DNA from: Labilibaculum antarcticum | GTDB lineage: Bacteria; Bacteroidota; Bacteroidia; Bacteroidales; Marinifilaceae | Direction of reading: 5' to 3' | DNA: 64,000 nt | NCBI RefSeq assembly: GCF_002356295.1 | Contig: NZ_AP018042.1 | Span: 4,186,361-4,250,360 of the forward strand | Shown here: in pieces, positions 15,225 through 26,471 of the stretch | How the letters are laid out: the number at the start of each line of letters is the position of its first letter | How positions within the stretch are numbered: the stretch's first letter is position 1 | The notes under the pieces: generated by a model | The model's input: only the letters and a program-made list of their open reading frames with translations | Databases searched by the model: none | Told to the model about the DNA's origin: nothing | Position numbers and translations under genes: made by a program

Positions 15225-16784
15225 GAAAGAGATAAGATGATTCGGGAAATTGAAGAAATCGATTGTAAGTGGGATGTTATTATCATTGGTGGTGGTGCTT
15301 CAGGTTTGGGAGCTGCTATTGAATCAACTACAAGAGGTTATAAGACCTTATTGTTGGAGCAAGGTGATTTTGCAAAGGGGACATCAAGCAGAAGTACCAA
15401 ATTGGTGCATGGAGGAGTTCGTTATTTAGCCCAGGGAAATATTTCACTCGTTTTGGAAGCTCTTCGTGAAAGAGGGTTGATGAAGCAGAATGCTCCTCAC
15501 TTAGTTAAAGATCAATCATTTATCATTCCTAATTATACTTGGTGGGGGACTCCTTACTACACCTTGGGGCTTACCATGTACGATTTGATGGCCGGGAAAT
15601 TAAGTTATGGTCGTTCATTACCATTCTCAAAAAAACGTACTTTAAAACACATTCCAACTCTACAGGATAAGAACCTTTGCGGTGGAGTTGTTTATCATGA
15701 TGGTCAGTTTGATGACGCCCGATTGGCAATTAATTTGTGCCAAACATTTGTAGAAAATGGCGGTGTTGCCATAAACTACATGAAAGTGGGTGGCTTAAAG
15801 AAAACCAACGGGAAAGTAAATGCCGTTTTTGTAACAGATATGGAAAGCGGTTCTAAATATACTTTGGAAGCAAAGGTGATTTTAAATGCCACAGGTGTAT
15901 TCGTTGATGAAATCATCAAAATGGATGAACCAAAAGCAAGAGATATCGTAAAAGTTAGCCAAGGAGTTCATTTGGTGTTGGATAAGGAGTTTGTACCTGG
16001 TGATCATGCTATTATGATTCCAAAAACATCAGACGGGCGTGTATTGTTTGCAGTGCCTTGGCATGGTAAGGTTGTAGTTGGTACAACAGATGTACCGAAA
16101 GATAGTGCAGAGTTGGAACCAAGAGCCTTAGAAGAGGAAGTTGACTTTATTTTAGAAACAGCAGGTCGGTTTTTAACAAAACCTCCAAAAAGATCTGACG
16201 TAAGAAGTGTATTTGCAGGTTTAAGACCTTTGGCTGCACCGAGTGGTGAAGGTAAAAAGACCAAAGAGATTTCGAGAGGACACAAAATCGTTGTTTCAAA
16301 ATCGGGAATGGTAACTATAACAGGAGGTAAGTGGACTACTTATCGTCAAATGGCAGAGGACGTTATTGACACTGTAGCAAAAACAGGTGAGTTTCCTGAA
16401 AAGAAATCGATTACCCGTAATTTAAAAATACATGGCTATAAGAACGGCGTAGATCTAAACAATCCATTGTATTTCTATGGTGCTGATGAGGAACAGATTT
16501 TGGCTCTAGCTAAAAAAGAAGTAGGATTAGAAGAGTACTTGAGCGAAAAATTAAAAGTGATTAACGCTCAGGTGGTTTGGGGAGCAAGACACGAGATGGC
16601 CAGAACGGTTGAAGATATATTATCCCGTAGAACAAGATGTTTGCTTTTGGATGCAAAAGAAAGTATTGTGATGGCACCTAAAGTTGCTGAATTGTTGGCC
16701 AAAGAATTAGGCTACGACAAACAATGGGAAGAAAATCAGATTAAAGAATATAGTGAGTTAGCATCTCGATATATATTAAAATAG
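15225..16784 (+). CDS. glpD: FAD-dependent glycerol-3-phosphate dehydrogenase
   Basis: Membrane-associated enzyme oxidising sn-glycerol-3-phosphate to dihydroxyacetone phosphate and passing electrons to quinone. The Rossmann FAD motif DVIIIGGGASGLGAAIES lies near residues 18-35, then GTSSRSTKLVHGGVRYLAQ, the GlpD signature, and GGKWTTYRQMAEDV before the C-terminal helical domain. Length about 520 is typical. The frame opens with a GTG at 15198; the ATGs at 15225 or 15240 fit the family better. It lies between the two glycerol kinase genes. Confidence 0.95.
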   Translation, partial: ERDKMIREIEEIDCKWDVIIIGGGASGLGAAIESTTRGYKTLLLEQGDFAKGTSSRSTKLVHGGVRYLAQGNISLVLEALRERGLMKQNAPHLVKDQSFIIPNYTWWGTPYYTLGLTMYDLMAGKLSYGRSLPFSKKRTLKHIPTLQDKNLCGGVVYHDGQFDDARLAINLCQTFVENGGVAINYMKVGGLKKTNGKVNAVFVTDMESGSKYTLEAKVILNATGVFVDEIIKMDEPKARDIVKVSQGVHLVLDKEFVPGDHAIMIPKTSDGRVLFAVPWHGKVVVGTTDVPKDSAELEPRALEEEVDFILETAGRFLTKPPKRSDVRSVFAGLRPLAAPSGEGKKTKEISRGHKIVVSKSGMVTITGGKWTTYRQMAEDVIDTVAKTGEFPEKKSITRNLKIHGYKNGVDLNNPLYFYGADEEQILALAKKEVGLEEYLSEKLKVINAQVVWGARHEMARTVEDILSRRTRCLLLDAKESIVMAPKVAELLAKELGYDKQWEENQIKEYSELASRYILK

Positions 16785-18869
<2,085 letters not shown>

Positions 18870-18899
18870 GAGTAATCTTAAACTAAAACTATTTGAATT

Positions 18900-18950
18900 A
18901 ATGCCGGATTGGGAGATGGATTGAACTGAGAAGAGGAACAATCCGGCATT
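18900..18950 (+). other. Inverted repeat in the glpK-glpF spacer
   Basis: AATGCCGGATTG (18900-18911) and CAATCCGGCATT (18939-18950) pair perfectly over 12 bp around a 27-base loop, followed by TTATCTTTTA. It may be a partial terminator or an mRNA-stabilising structure setting the glpK:glpF ratio. Confidence 0.6.
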
Positions 18951-18990
18951 TTATCTTTTAAATACAAAAACCCGTTTAATCTTTTATATT

Positions 18991-19725
18991 ATGAATGAAT
19001 TTATTGCAGAATTTTTAGGAACAATGCTACTAATTTTACTAGGTAATGGAGTAGTAGCGAATGTTGTATTAAATAAAACAAAAGGAAATAACAGTGGTTG
19101 GATCGTGATCGCTTTTGGTTGGGGATTAGCTGTATTTGTTGGGGTTGCAGTTGCAGGTCCTGTTTCAGGAGCTCATATTAACCCTGCTGTTACTATTGGT
19201 CTAGCTGTTGCTGGCATGTTTGCATGGTCGAAGGTTGCTCTTTATATTGCAGCTCAAATGTTAGGTGCAGCCGTGGGAGCATTCCTTGTATGGTTGATGT
19301 ACCGCGATTACTTTAATGCTACAGAAGATGGTGGAGCTAAATTGGCTTGTTTCTCTACAGGTCCAGCTATCAGAAACCTTCCTAGTAATGCAATTAGTGA
19401 AATTATTGGAACCTTTGTATTGGTTTTCGTAATCTTTTATTTAGCAGGTCCTTCATTCATAGGTGCAGGTGGAGAAGGTGCTAAAATTGGATTGGGAACT
19501 ATAGGAGCTTTACCTGTTGCATTATTAATTGTTGCTATTGGTCTTTCTTTAGGGGGAACTACAGGATATGCAATTAACCCTGCACGAGATTTAGGTCCAA
19601 GAATTATGCATGCTATTCTTCCTATGGATAACAAAGGAACAAGTGACTGGGGATATTCTTTAGTACCTATCGTTGCTCCTGTTATAGGCGCAGTTATGGC
19701 AGCGGCACTTTTCATGGCATTATAA
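18991..19725 (+). CDS. glpF: Glycerol facilitator / aquaglyceroporin
   Basis: A 244-residue MIP-family channel with six membrane segments and both half-helix motifs, GAHINPAVTIG (about residues 61-71) and GYAINPARDLGPR (about 192-204). The Asp after the second NPAR is the glycerol-facilitator marker that separates it from water-specific aquaporins. It brings glycerol in for GlpK trapping. It is downstream of glpK, probably in one transcript through the inverted repeat. Confidence 0.96.
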   Translation: MNEFIAEFLGTMLLILLGNGVVANVVLNKTKGNNSGWIVIAFGWGLAVFVGVAVAGPVSGAHINPAVTIGLAVAGMFAWSKVALYIAAQMLGAAVGAFLVWLMYRDYFNATEDGGAKLACFSTGPAIRNLPSNAISEIIGTFVLVFVIFYLAGPSFIGAGGEGAKIGLGTIGALPVALLIVAIGLSLGGTTGYAINPARDLGPRIMHAILPMDNKGTSDWGYSLVPIVAPVIGAVMAAALFMAL

Positions 19726-19814
19726 TAAAATTAACCACTACAAAAATTAACCTATCTAATGAGATTTGGATTAGTATTTATTTCAAATCTCATTAGAATC
19801 TAATTTAAATTAAG

Positions 19815-20537
19815 ATGAAAAAAATTACATTTAAAATATCAGCACTATTGGTTCTGGTAATAATAATGGCTTCAAACCTTACTGTTAACGCACAAGGTAA
19901 AGTAACAGTCAGCCCATCGGTTACTACTCGTCATTACTGGAGAGGTATCATGGTAAGTAATTCTACAAACTATGAAATGGATCTTGCTTATACCAACAAT
20001 AACTTCACATTTGGAGCTTGGGGTGGATATGCATTCGATAATACTTATTCAGAGTTCGATTTCCATGTAGGATACAAGTTTAGCGATCATTTTAATGTTG
20101 CAGTTTGGGATCTATTCGCAAACAGAGATAGAACTTCTATTGATGACTACAACTATCTTGATTTTGATAAAAGCACAACCAATCACTTAATTGATGCGAG
20201 TTTTAATTTTTACGTTACTGAGCAATTTCCTTTAAGTATTAGCGTAGCTACAATGCTTTATGGTCGCGATTTAGATGCTAGCGGAGATCAGAATTATTCA
20301 ACTTATGTTGAGTTTGGTTACCCTGTTAAAATTGGTGGTGAGACTGTTTCTTTATTTGCTGGTCTTAATCCTTTTGCAAATCAGGTTTATGGAGAGAGCT
20401 TCGGTTTTGTAAATGTTGGAGCAACTGCTACAAGAGAAATCAAAATTACAGATAGCTTTTCTTTGAATACATGGGCTAAGATCGGTATTAACCCACAAGC
20501 AGAAACTGCAAACCTTATTTTAGGTATCGGTTTCTAA
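19815..20537 (+). CDS. Outer-membrane beta-barrel protein of the glycerol cluster (Gcw_chp/TorF-like)
   Basis: A 240-residue exported protein: signal peptide cut after VNAQ (about residue 27), then alternating-strand sequence with many aromatics, ending IGINPQAETANLILGIGF. The terminal Phe and strand pattern indicate an outer-membrane barrel of about 10-12 strands. The start of the mature part, VSPSVTTRHYWRGI, resembles the SxYxWRG opening of the Gcw_chp (TIGR02001) family. The gene lies 89 bases after glpF and before a strong terminator, so it may form an outer-membrane pore for glycerol; this is inference. Confidence 0.65.
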   Translation: MKKITFKISALLVLVIIMASNLTVNAQGKVTVSPSVTTRHYWRGIMVSNSTNYEMDLAYTNNNFTFGAWGGYAFDNTYSEFDFHVGYKFSDHFNVAVWDLFANRDRTSIDDYNYLDFDKSTTNHLIDASFNFYVTEQFPLSISVATMLYGRDLDASGDQNYSTYVEFGYPVKIGGETVSLFAGLNPFANQVYGESFGFVNVGATATREIKITDSFSLNTWAKIGINPQAETANLILGIGF

Positions 20538-20607
20538 ATTAGAACAATTAGTCGGAATACTGCTTTCCGATTTACCATAGGTTCAAAATAAATTAACGAT
20601 CAACATT

Positions 20608-20639
20608 AAAATCCCGCCTTCTAAAAGGCGGGATTTTTT
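20608..20639. terminator. Bidirectional terminator
   Basis: AAAATCCCGCCTT and AAGGCGGGATTTT form a perfect stem around CTAA, with T runs on both strands, between convergent genes. Confidence 0.85.
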
Positions 20640-20643
20640 GTTT

Positions 20644-21357
20644 TTACCAAACTATTTCCCTGTATTCAACAGTTTCACTGTTAATGTCAGATCCATTATT
20701 GGCTGTTGCACTTTCAAATTCGTAGGCAAATACGCCTACCCAATAAGTGGTGCCCACGGCTAATTGAACTCCGTAGTTCCAGTTTTTTGAGTTTTCGTTA
20801 AACTCATATTCTGTTGCAGCTATCCGATCAGAAATGTAAAGAACTTTGCCATCTTTCTCAGTCATTAATTCTACAACATAGGTATCTGCATTATCTAATT
20901 CGTTCCACAAAATAGTAAAAGTATGGCCTTCTTTTTTGTAAGTGAAATCAGTAATCTCCATGGCTTCAATTCTTGAATCTAATAGTTTATCCTGAACTCG
21001 AATTGTTTCTTGTCCTACTGAAACTAATTCAAATTTGTAAATGCCATTCGCGATGTCAGTGGTTGAATAATCAGCTGTTTCAGGTAATAATCTGAACCAT
21101 CTTTTATCGACGGTATAATCACTTAATTCGTAATTGGGTATTTCAGCGACAGGACTTTCGACCAATACTTCTGATAAATTCTCATTTGCGAAAGCATGAA
21201 AGGCTGGAGCGTAATGCGTTTCGTCGCCCACCTTACTACAACGAACAAACACATCGCCAATGCCATTAAATTCCGGTTCCTCATACTCATTTGTCTCACA
21301 TGAAGACAGTATCGATATTGAGATCAATAAGAGAAGGCTAAATTTTAAACTTTTCAT
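20644..21357 (-). CDS. Lipoprotein with fibronectin-III-like fold
   Basis: A 237-residue protein with a lipoprotein signal (lipobox SSC at about residues 18-20) and a beta-rich mature part. The segment TFTILWNELDNADTYVVELMTEKDGK...SDRIAATEYEF looks like a fibronectin type III domain (about residues 148-195). It is likely surface or periplasmic. No catalytic residues are evident and no functional neighbour is obvious. Confidence 0.6.
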   Translation of the reverse strand: MKSLKFSLLLLISISILSSCETNEYEEPEFNGIGDVFVRCSKVGDETHYAPAFHAFANENLSEVLVESPVAEIPNYELSDYTVDKRWFRLLPETADYSTTDIANGIYKFELVSVGQETIRVQDKLLDSRIEAMEITDFTYKKEGHTFTILWNELDNADTYVVELMTEKDGKVLYISDRIAATEYEFNENSKNWNYGVQLAVGTTYWVGVFAYEFESATANNGSDINSETVEYREIVW

Positions 21358-21581
21358 TTTTAATAGATAATAAATTAATATTTAATTTGACTTATTCTTC
21401 TGATGCTTAAAAATGAAATAGGTTGCTTTGGAGTTTTGTGATTTTTGTTGATTTAGCTGTGGACAATAACAAAAGAGGATCGAGGATTAAAAGATTTAAA
21501 AAAATTGTAATTTTAACGCAACCCATTTGTAATTGCAACAACTAATAGATAAATCTGTTTTGCGCTAAACCACGAAAGAAG

Positions 21582-22145
21582 TTGGAAAACCATCAATTGG
21601 ATCAAATCATAAAGGATTGCATCAAGGGAAAATCGAAAGCACAAGAATTTCTCTATGTAGAATTTGCCTCTAAAATGCTAGGGGTGAGTTTGCGCTATTC
21701 CAAAGATTTGGCCGAGGCTGAAGACACTTTACAGGATGGGTTCATTAAAATTTTCCAGAATATTAAATCTTATCAGTTTAAAGGCTCGTTTGAAGGATGG
21801 ATGAGGAGAATAATTGTGAATACTGCACTTGAAAAATTTCGAAAAGCAAAGAAAATTCAAATTGTAGAGGAGTTTGCCGATATCGAAGACGATGGTGATG
21901 AGAATTATTCCGAATCGGATATTTCTATAGATATTTTACTGAAAATGGTACAGGAATTACCCGATCGATATCGAATGGTATTTAGTTTATATGTTCTGGA
22001 TGGATATCCGCACAACGAAATTGCTGAAGTAATGAATATTTCAGTTGGAACATCAAAATCTAATTTGGCTCGGGGCAGAGCTATTTTAAAACAAAAAGTA
22101 AGGGATTATTTACGTGTGAAAGAGAATAATTTAAGAGTATGCTAA
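21582..22145 (+). CDS. ECF-type RNA polymerase sigma factor
   Basis: A 187-residue sigma-70 family factor of the extracytoplasmic-function type. Region 2 (about residues 22-90) includes the DLAEAEDTLQDGFIKIFQNI core recognition segment, and region 4 (about 125-180) includes LPDRYRMVFSLYVLDGYPHNEIAE and the HTH ISVGTSKSNLARGRAIL. The start is a TTG at 21582; no ATG is available before region 2. It overlaps the following membrane protein gene by seven bases, pointing to translational coupling with a protein that likely controls it. Confidence 0.93.
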   Translation: MENHQLDQIIKDCIKGKSKAQEFLYVEFASKMLGVSLRYSKDLAEAEDTLQDGFIKIFQNIKSYQFKGSFEGWMRRIIVNTALEKFRKAKKIQIVEEFADIEDDGDENYSESDISIDILLKMVQELPDRYRMVFSLYVLDGYPHNEIAEVMNISVGTSKSNLARGRAILKQKVRDYLRVKENNLRVC

Positions 22146-23653
22146 AGGACAATAAACATATGGATAGTCTTTTTGCCGATGGATTAAAAAATCTGTCTGT
22201 TCCTCCCAGCCCTAAGGTGTGGCAAGGAATAAATAGCCAGCTGATGGCCGCCAAAAAGAAGAGATTGTTTGCTATTTATGTGTGGACAGGTGTTGCCGCG
22301 TCTATTCTTTTGCTCTTGGCCATAGGCAATCATTATTTTAGCGGGCAGCCAAATTACAACATGCAATTAAATACTATTTCCGAAAATAGTGCATCCCCTC
22401 AAAACGATTCTGAGCAAAACTTATATCAGCAAACAGATAGCAAAGCCAATACTTCAACAAAAAAAGAAGTAGCCGATCATGCAAATTCTTCAGAGGAGTT
22501 ACTTGCATCTGAAAATAAGCAAGAGGAAATGACGACTGCAAATCAGGCATCTCAGAGTTCGAATTCAAGAGAGGCCAACTCGCAGGAATTATTTACCAAT
22601 GGCAATACAGGCAGCGCTCTTAGCAAGTTTACCGGTTCAAATGGTGCCGAAATTAAAACATCGAAGGTAAACATCGCATTTCTATCCGAAGAAAAAGAGG
22701 CGACTTTTTTAGATAGCGATTTTGTAAATGAATTGATGAATAGCAAAACGGAGGAAAAGCTTTCAAATTTTGAATACGATCTTCCCACACATTTAGTCCC
22801 GAATACGAGTCAGTTAACTAAGACACAGGATTATGCGCTTATAGCGGATGAAATACAAATTCAGAAAAATATTCTGACCATTGAGCAACTAGGTGAGGAG
22901 AAAAACAATAAAAATAGATGGTCGATTATAGGTCAGGTATCTTCCAGTTATTCTTCTTATTCGGGCGACAGTAAAGGGAGTAATATGGAATCTGGTATTT
23001 GGAGTGTAGGGGGAGGAGCGAAAGTGAATTTTGCTGTGAATGAGAAGTTTGCTTTCCAGACAGGAATTGTTTACAATCGTTTTGGTCAGGATTTAAGTTC
23101 TGGTGGAGGCCGGGATTTGATGAGTGCTGACGCAAATCCGATTCCAGAAGATAAAACGATAAGTCGTGAAGTTTCCTATCCATCCGAAACTTCTGCAGGT
23201 TCAATTAGGCTAAGTGGAGGAAGCAATCTGCCAATGGCTGATCCGTCTTCTTCCTATAATGAATTTACAAGTTTTAATTCGTATTCATCATCGGCAGATT
23301 TAATTCAAAGTTTTAAAGCAATTGAAATTCCTTTTTTGATGCGTTACAATTTAGTTCAAAAACAGATTGGAGTGTTCGTTTCCGGAGGAGTAAGTGCCAA
23401 CATGATTGTTGGAAACGGTGTGTACGATCAATCCAACGGAGGAAATAGGAAGATTGGGGAAATTGAAGGAATTCGAGCCACTAATTTTAGTTCTCAGTTT
23501 AGCTTCGGATTGGAATACAGGCTGAATTCAAAACTTCAAATTGGAGTAGAGCCTTCTTTTAAATATTATCTGAATTCCATAAATACAAGTAGTCAGTATC
23601 AGTACAAGCCTTACTCAATTGGTATTTTCACAGGTATTCGTTACGATTTTTAA
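22139..23653 (+). CDS. Membrane-anchored outer-membrane beta-barrel-domain protein coupled to the sigma factor
   Basis: A 504-residue protein with a short cytoplasmic N-terminus (residues 1-42, including LKNLSVPPSPKVWQGI, like anti-sigma tails in Bacteroidota), one membrane segment (about 43-63), a low-complexity S/N/E/Q linker (about 75-280) and a C-terminal PorT-like beta-barrel domain (about 285-504, ending YSIGIFTGIRYDF). It may sense the envelope and hold the sigma factor encoded just upstream; this rests on architecture and overlap, not on a recognised anti-sigma motif. Confidence 0.7.
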   Translation: MLKDNKHMDSLFADGLKNLSVPPSPKVWQGINSQLMAAKKKRLFAIYVWTGVAASILLLLAIGNHYFSGQPNYNMQLNTISENSASPQNDSEQNLYQQTDSKANTSTKKEVADHANSSEELLASENKQEEMTTANQASQSSNSREANSQELFTNGNTGSALSKFTGSNGAEIKTSKVNIAFLSEEKEATFLDSDFVNELMNSKTEEKLSNFEYDLPTHLVPNTSQLTKTQDYALIADEIQIQKNILTIEQLGEEKNNKNRWSIIGQVSSSYSSYSGDSKGSNMESGIWSVGGGAKVNFAVNEKFAFQTGIVYNRFGQDLSSGGGRDLMSADANPIPEDKTISREVSYPSETSAGSIRLSGGSNLPMADPSSSYNEFTSFNSYSSSADLIQSFKAIEIPFLMRYNLVQKQIGVFVSGGVSANMIVGNGVYDQSNGGNRKIGEIEGIRATNFSSQFSFGLEYRLNSKLQIGVEPSFKYYLNSINTSSQYQYKPYSIGIFTGIRYDF

Positions 23654-23853
23654 AGATAATACCGAACTGCATATGAGGTTCATTCACCTGCTATAATTTA
23701 GCCCGGCAACTTGTGTGGGCTTTTTTATAAAAAAACAGCTGTCTCTTTAAACCATTTCCCGATTTTGCAGTCTTAGCATTCAGTTCGTAATAAGCGATCG
23801 AACTTCTGACAGTTGGCAGAAGTAAAATTTAGTTTCACAATAAAAAGAATCAA

Positions 23854-24147
23854 ATGAAAGTTAATTTTTTAAAATTAGGTGTACTGGCCATAGGCCTGGT
23901 TGTTTTTTCTCAAGTGAATGCTCAAGAACAAAAGCCTAAAAAGGCAACTGTTTTTGCAAAAATGGATGCCAATTCAGACGGCTTTTTGGATAAGGCTGAA
24001 TATGTTGCAGGAATGAAAGGAAAAAAGAATAAAAAAGGAGAAGAATTGGATGCTGCAAAATTGGAGAAAATGTTTGCTAGAAAAGATGTGAACTCCGACA
24101 AGAAGATCGATTTGGCTGAATTTAAAGCCAAAAAAAAGAAGAAATAA
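23854..24147 (+). CDS. Exported EF-hand protein
   Basis: A 97-residue protein with a signal peptide (about residues 1-23, cut after VNAQ) and two EF-hand loops. DANSDGFLDKAE (about 38-49) and DVNSDKKIDLAE (about 75-86) both have Asp at 1, Asn at 3, Asp at 5, Asp at 9 and Glu at 12, so both should bind calcium. The mature protein is very lysine-rich and ends KKKKK. Function in the periplasm or outside the cell is unknown. A hairpin terminator follows. Confidence 0.75.
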   Translation: MKVNFLKLGVLAIGLVVFSQVNAQEQKPKKATVFAKMDANSDGFLDKAEYVAGMKGKKNKKGEELDAAKLEKMFARKDVNSDKKIDLAEFKAKKKKK

Positions 24148-24154
24148 GGAAAGG

Positions 24155-24191
24155 TAAAGGTGCTGTTCAGTTTTGAATTGCACCTTTTTTA
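24155..24191 (+). terminator. Probable terminator after the EF-hand gene
   Basis: AAAGGTGC and GCACCTTT pair around a 16-base loop and run into a T tract. Confidence 0.55.
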
Positions 24192-24327
24192 TGCCAATAC
24201 TACTGATGCTATCTTTTAATGGAGTTGAACCCGCGAAGCAAGGAAGTTATGCATGCCGCCTTTAGAATCTATCGCCTGAAGATAAAGCATCAAATTGGAC
24301 CAAAAAAGCATCTCAATAAACAGCTTG

Positions 24328-25059
24328 TTAGGGTAGAGTTTCTGCGCTTGGCTCTTCCTTCTCGTTCAAAGAGTAAGACAAACGAGCATTGCTCATACTT
24401 TTCGATATGTGATTGTTCAATTGATCAATCAAATCGACAAGTACAGGATTGGCAGTAGCTTGTACCTGCAAACTGATCATGCTAAGCAAGGATCTTACTG
24501 CACAAGTAGTTGATTTTCGGGTACTACCAATAGTATTGGTATTCTGATCGCTGGTTTCGCTGCGTTCCTGGTTCAGAGCTTTGTATTCCTGCTCTGCTTC
24601 CACCATTTCATCCATCCAATCATTCGCCTGTATAGTTACAACAGCTGTTTTGCATGGCTCGGTTTGCAATTCAGCAATCATATTGTCCAAAGCTGCCGAT
24701 TCTTCGGCAAAGGCCATTCTGTACAATTCGTTGCCATAGCGGGCAATTAAGCGTTCCAGTTCTTCGGCTGCGAGTCCCCAGCTTTCTGCTTTGCGATATT
24801 TGCACACACCAGTATAGCCTTTAAAGCCTAAAAATCGATCGTCTCTTTTCTGATCTGCCATCACCAATTTCTCAGTAAATGGATCGATATAATCGCGTTT
24901 TAAGGCCGATTCGAACAGACTGAATTCCGTTTTAGTTTTCTCGAGGAATATCTTAAAACCCAATTCTTCTGCGTTTGTTTTCCCTACAAGATCGATAATT
25001 CCTCCAATAAAAGTAAAGAGTGCCTTGTGCGAAAATAGGTAGTATGATATATTTTTCAT
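24328..25059 (-). CDS. Helical protein, probably DUF6261 family
   Basis: A 243-residue, largely alpha-helical protein without signal peptide or membrane segment. The length and motifs such as GFKGYTGVCKYRKAESWGLAAEELERLI and QANDWMDEMVEAEQEYKALNQERSE suit the Bacteroidota DUF6261 family, which I recall rather than can verify. Function unknown. It is followed on its 5' side by a degenerate tandem repeat array. The 180 bases after its stop, up to the EF-hand terminator, hold no clear gene. Confidence 0.55.
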   Translation of the reverse strand: MKNISYYLFSHKALFTFIGGIIDLVGKTNAEELGFKIFLEKTKTEFSLFESALKRDYIDPFTEKLVMADQKRDDRFLGFKGYTGVCKYRKAESWGLAAEELERLIARYGNELYRMAFAEESAALDNMIAELQTEPCKTAVVTIQANDWMDEMVEAEQEYKALNQERSETSDQNTNTIGSTRKSTTCAVRSLLSMISLQVQATANPVLVDLIDQLNNHISKSMSNARLSYSLNEKEEPSAETLP

Positions 25060-25169
25060 ACGTGTTTTTGTTTGATTTTATAACATATTTAAAGCGTATA
25101 ATAGCCTGTTGGCTATGCAAGAGAAGTAAGGATAAGGGATGATTTTGTTTGCAGAGACAGCTTACCTTT

Positions 25170-25420
25170 TGAAAATTGTCCTTTACCACTTGCGTGGATC
25201 AAATGGTAACTGGTAAAATGAATATGATCCACTGCGTGGTCGATTTTCAAATTAAAAAATCGTCTTGATCGACGATGATGATCGAAAAATAATTTCTAAA
25301 ATGAATAGGATCCACTGCGCGGTCGATTTTTAAGTTGAAAAATGGCAATGACCGCTTGCGCGATCAAAATTCAAATTGTAAAACGAGTCTGATCGACGGT
25401 GCGATTCAAAAAACAATTAA
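25170..25420. repeat. Degenerate tandem array, about six units of ~41 bp
   Basis: Units begin near 25170, 25214, 25255, 25298, 25338 and 25379. They share the form AAAATG-n-TGATC-n-ACTGCG-GGTCGATTTTCAAATT. Most units carry a small inverted repeat at the same place: CCACTTGCGTGG, CCACTGCGTGG, CCACTGCGCGG, CGCTTGCG, or GATCGACGATGATGATC. Symmetry is mostly kept while the bases change, which hints at structured RNA or a protein-binding array. There is no coding frame through it. Confidence 0.65.
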
Positions 25421-26015
25421 TTTTTGAGTCTGACCTACGTGTATGGACATTTACCGAAAAACGAAGCTTCTTACAATCCCTCTTTATCCTTCTAAAATAA
25501 GTACTGTTTAGTAAATAGAGATGCTTTTTATCTGGTTCCAAATTTGTCAAAGAACTATTGTCGCGGCAGGGAAATAGGTATTGGCTTAATCAATAGTTTT
25601 CACCGATTTGTTATGCTATAGATTGCCTTTCTGTTATTTGCCTATAAAAAAAAACAGTCTTTATTTAACCTGTGTTTTTAACGAATATTTAAATTAATAA
25701 AAATTAATGAAACTGGAGGGTGTCAAATGTGCCAAGTTTTGTTAAGTGTGTATTTAGATTTGTTATGCATTATGTTTTAGGAGAGAGATGACTCTCCTTT
25801 ATTGGCAGAGCAGATGGAAAACAGGAACCGTTCGGAGCTTTTAATAATTGGTTTTTAATTGCAAAACAAGCAGCTGTTCGTATTGTGATTTCAGAATTAA
25901 TTATAAAGTTTGAGCAATTGGTAAGATTATATTTTTTTCTAATTGAAGTTCAGCCTATTAAAGATGCTGTCAAAATATCGGTTATTATTCCCTTTGATTT
26001 TATAACCATTGTTTA
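25421..26015. other. Non-coding remainder of a ~950-base gap
   Basis: AT-rich sequence after the tandem array and before the methyltransferase relic. No ORF with recognisable content and no clear terminator are visible. Confidence 0.4.
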
Positions 26016-26410
26016 ATGTTGACTAAGTTGGTTATGGGTGAGTATATTACATTATCTAATACTTCAAAGCTTATTGGTACTAGTAAAGAAACTTTGAGAA
26101 GATGGGATAGGGAAGGCAAATTGATTGCTGTAAAAGAACCTATATCAAATTGCAGGGTTTATAGAAAAAGAGACATGCAGGAATTTATGGGGGAGTTATT
26201 TGTGACAGAAGAGGAGTCTAATGAGGCTAAACCAAGTAAGGACTTTACAGTTTTTGGGCTCTTTGCAGTTGGTGGCCTGGTAATTGGAATGGAATTGGCG
26301 GGGTTTAAATGTATAGTCTTAAATGAAATTTGTATCGTTTCATTAGGTTATTATGGAATACTTGAAAGATACCCTTTAACGAATGTTCAGTTGTCTGATA
26401 CCTTTTTAAT
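26016..26410 (+). pseudogene. N-terminal remnant of a MerR-HTH / DNA cytosine-5 methyltransferase
   Basis: The frame starts with a MerR-like HTH (about residues 8-65: YITLSNTSKLIGTSKETL, RRWDREGKL, YRKRDMQEF), which fronts some Bacteroidota cytosine methyltransferases. It continues with DFTVFGLFAVGGLVIGMELAGFKC, a damaged copy of motif I (normally DLFAGAGG; here the Asp is Gly and a residue is missing), then VLNEI. The catalytic PCQ motif and the target-recognition domain are absent. The open frame runs to 26504, but a terminator hairpin inside it and overlap with the next gene show that coding ended earlier. It is a restriction-modification relic. Confidence 0.7.
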
Positions 26411-26412
26411 AA

Positions 26413-26455
26413 GCACAGGATTAAAGCGAATCAATAATCCTGTGCAATTCTTATT
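26413..26455. terminator. Hairpin terminator between the relic and the OmpA-family gene
   Basis: GCACAGGATTA (26413-26423) and TAATCCTGTGC (26435-26445) form a perfect 11-bp stem followed by a T-rich run on the plus strand. Confidence 0.65.
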
Positions 26456-26471
26456 TTGTTTTACCGATATG

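Noticed and set aside
24219-24458. 79-codon plus-strand ORF antisense to the DUF6261-like gene
   Set aside because: Most of its 3' two thirds lies over the end of the minus-strand gene and it shows no motif; taken as a shadow.
25170-25420. CRISPR array
   Set aside because: The repeated units are adjacent, diverged and have no unique spacers; no cas gene is in the window.
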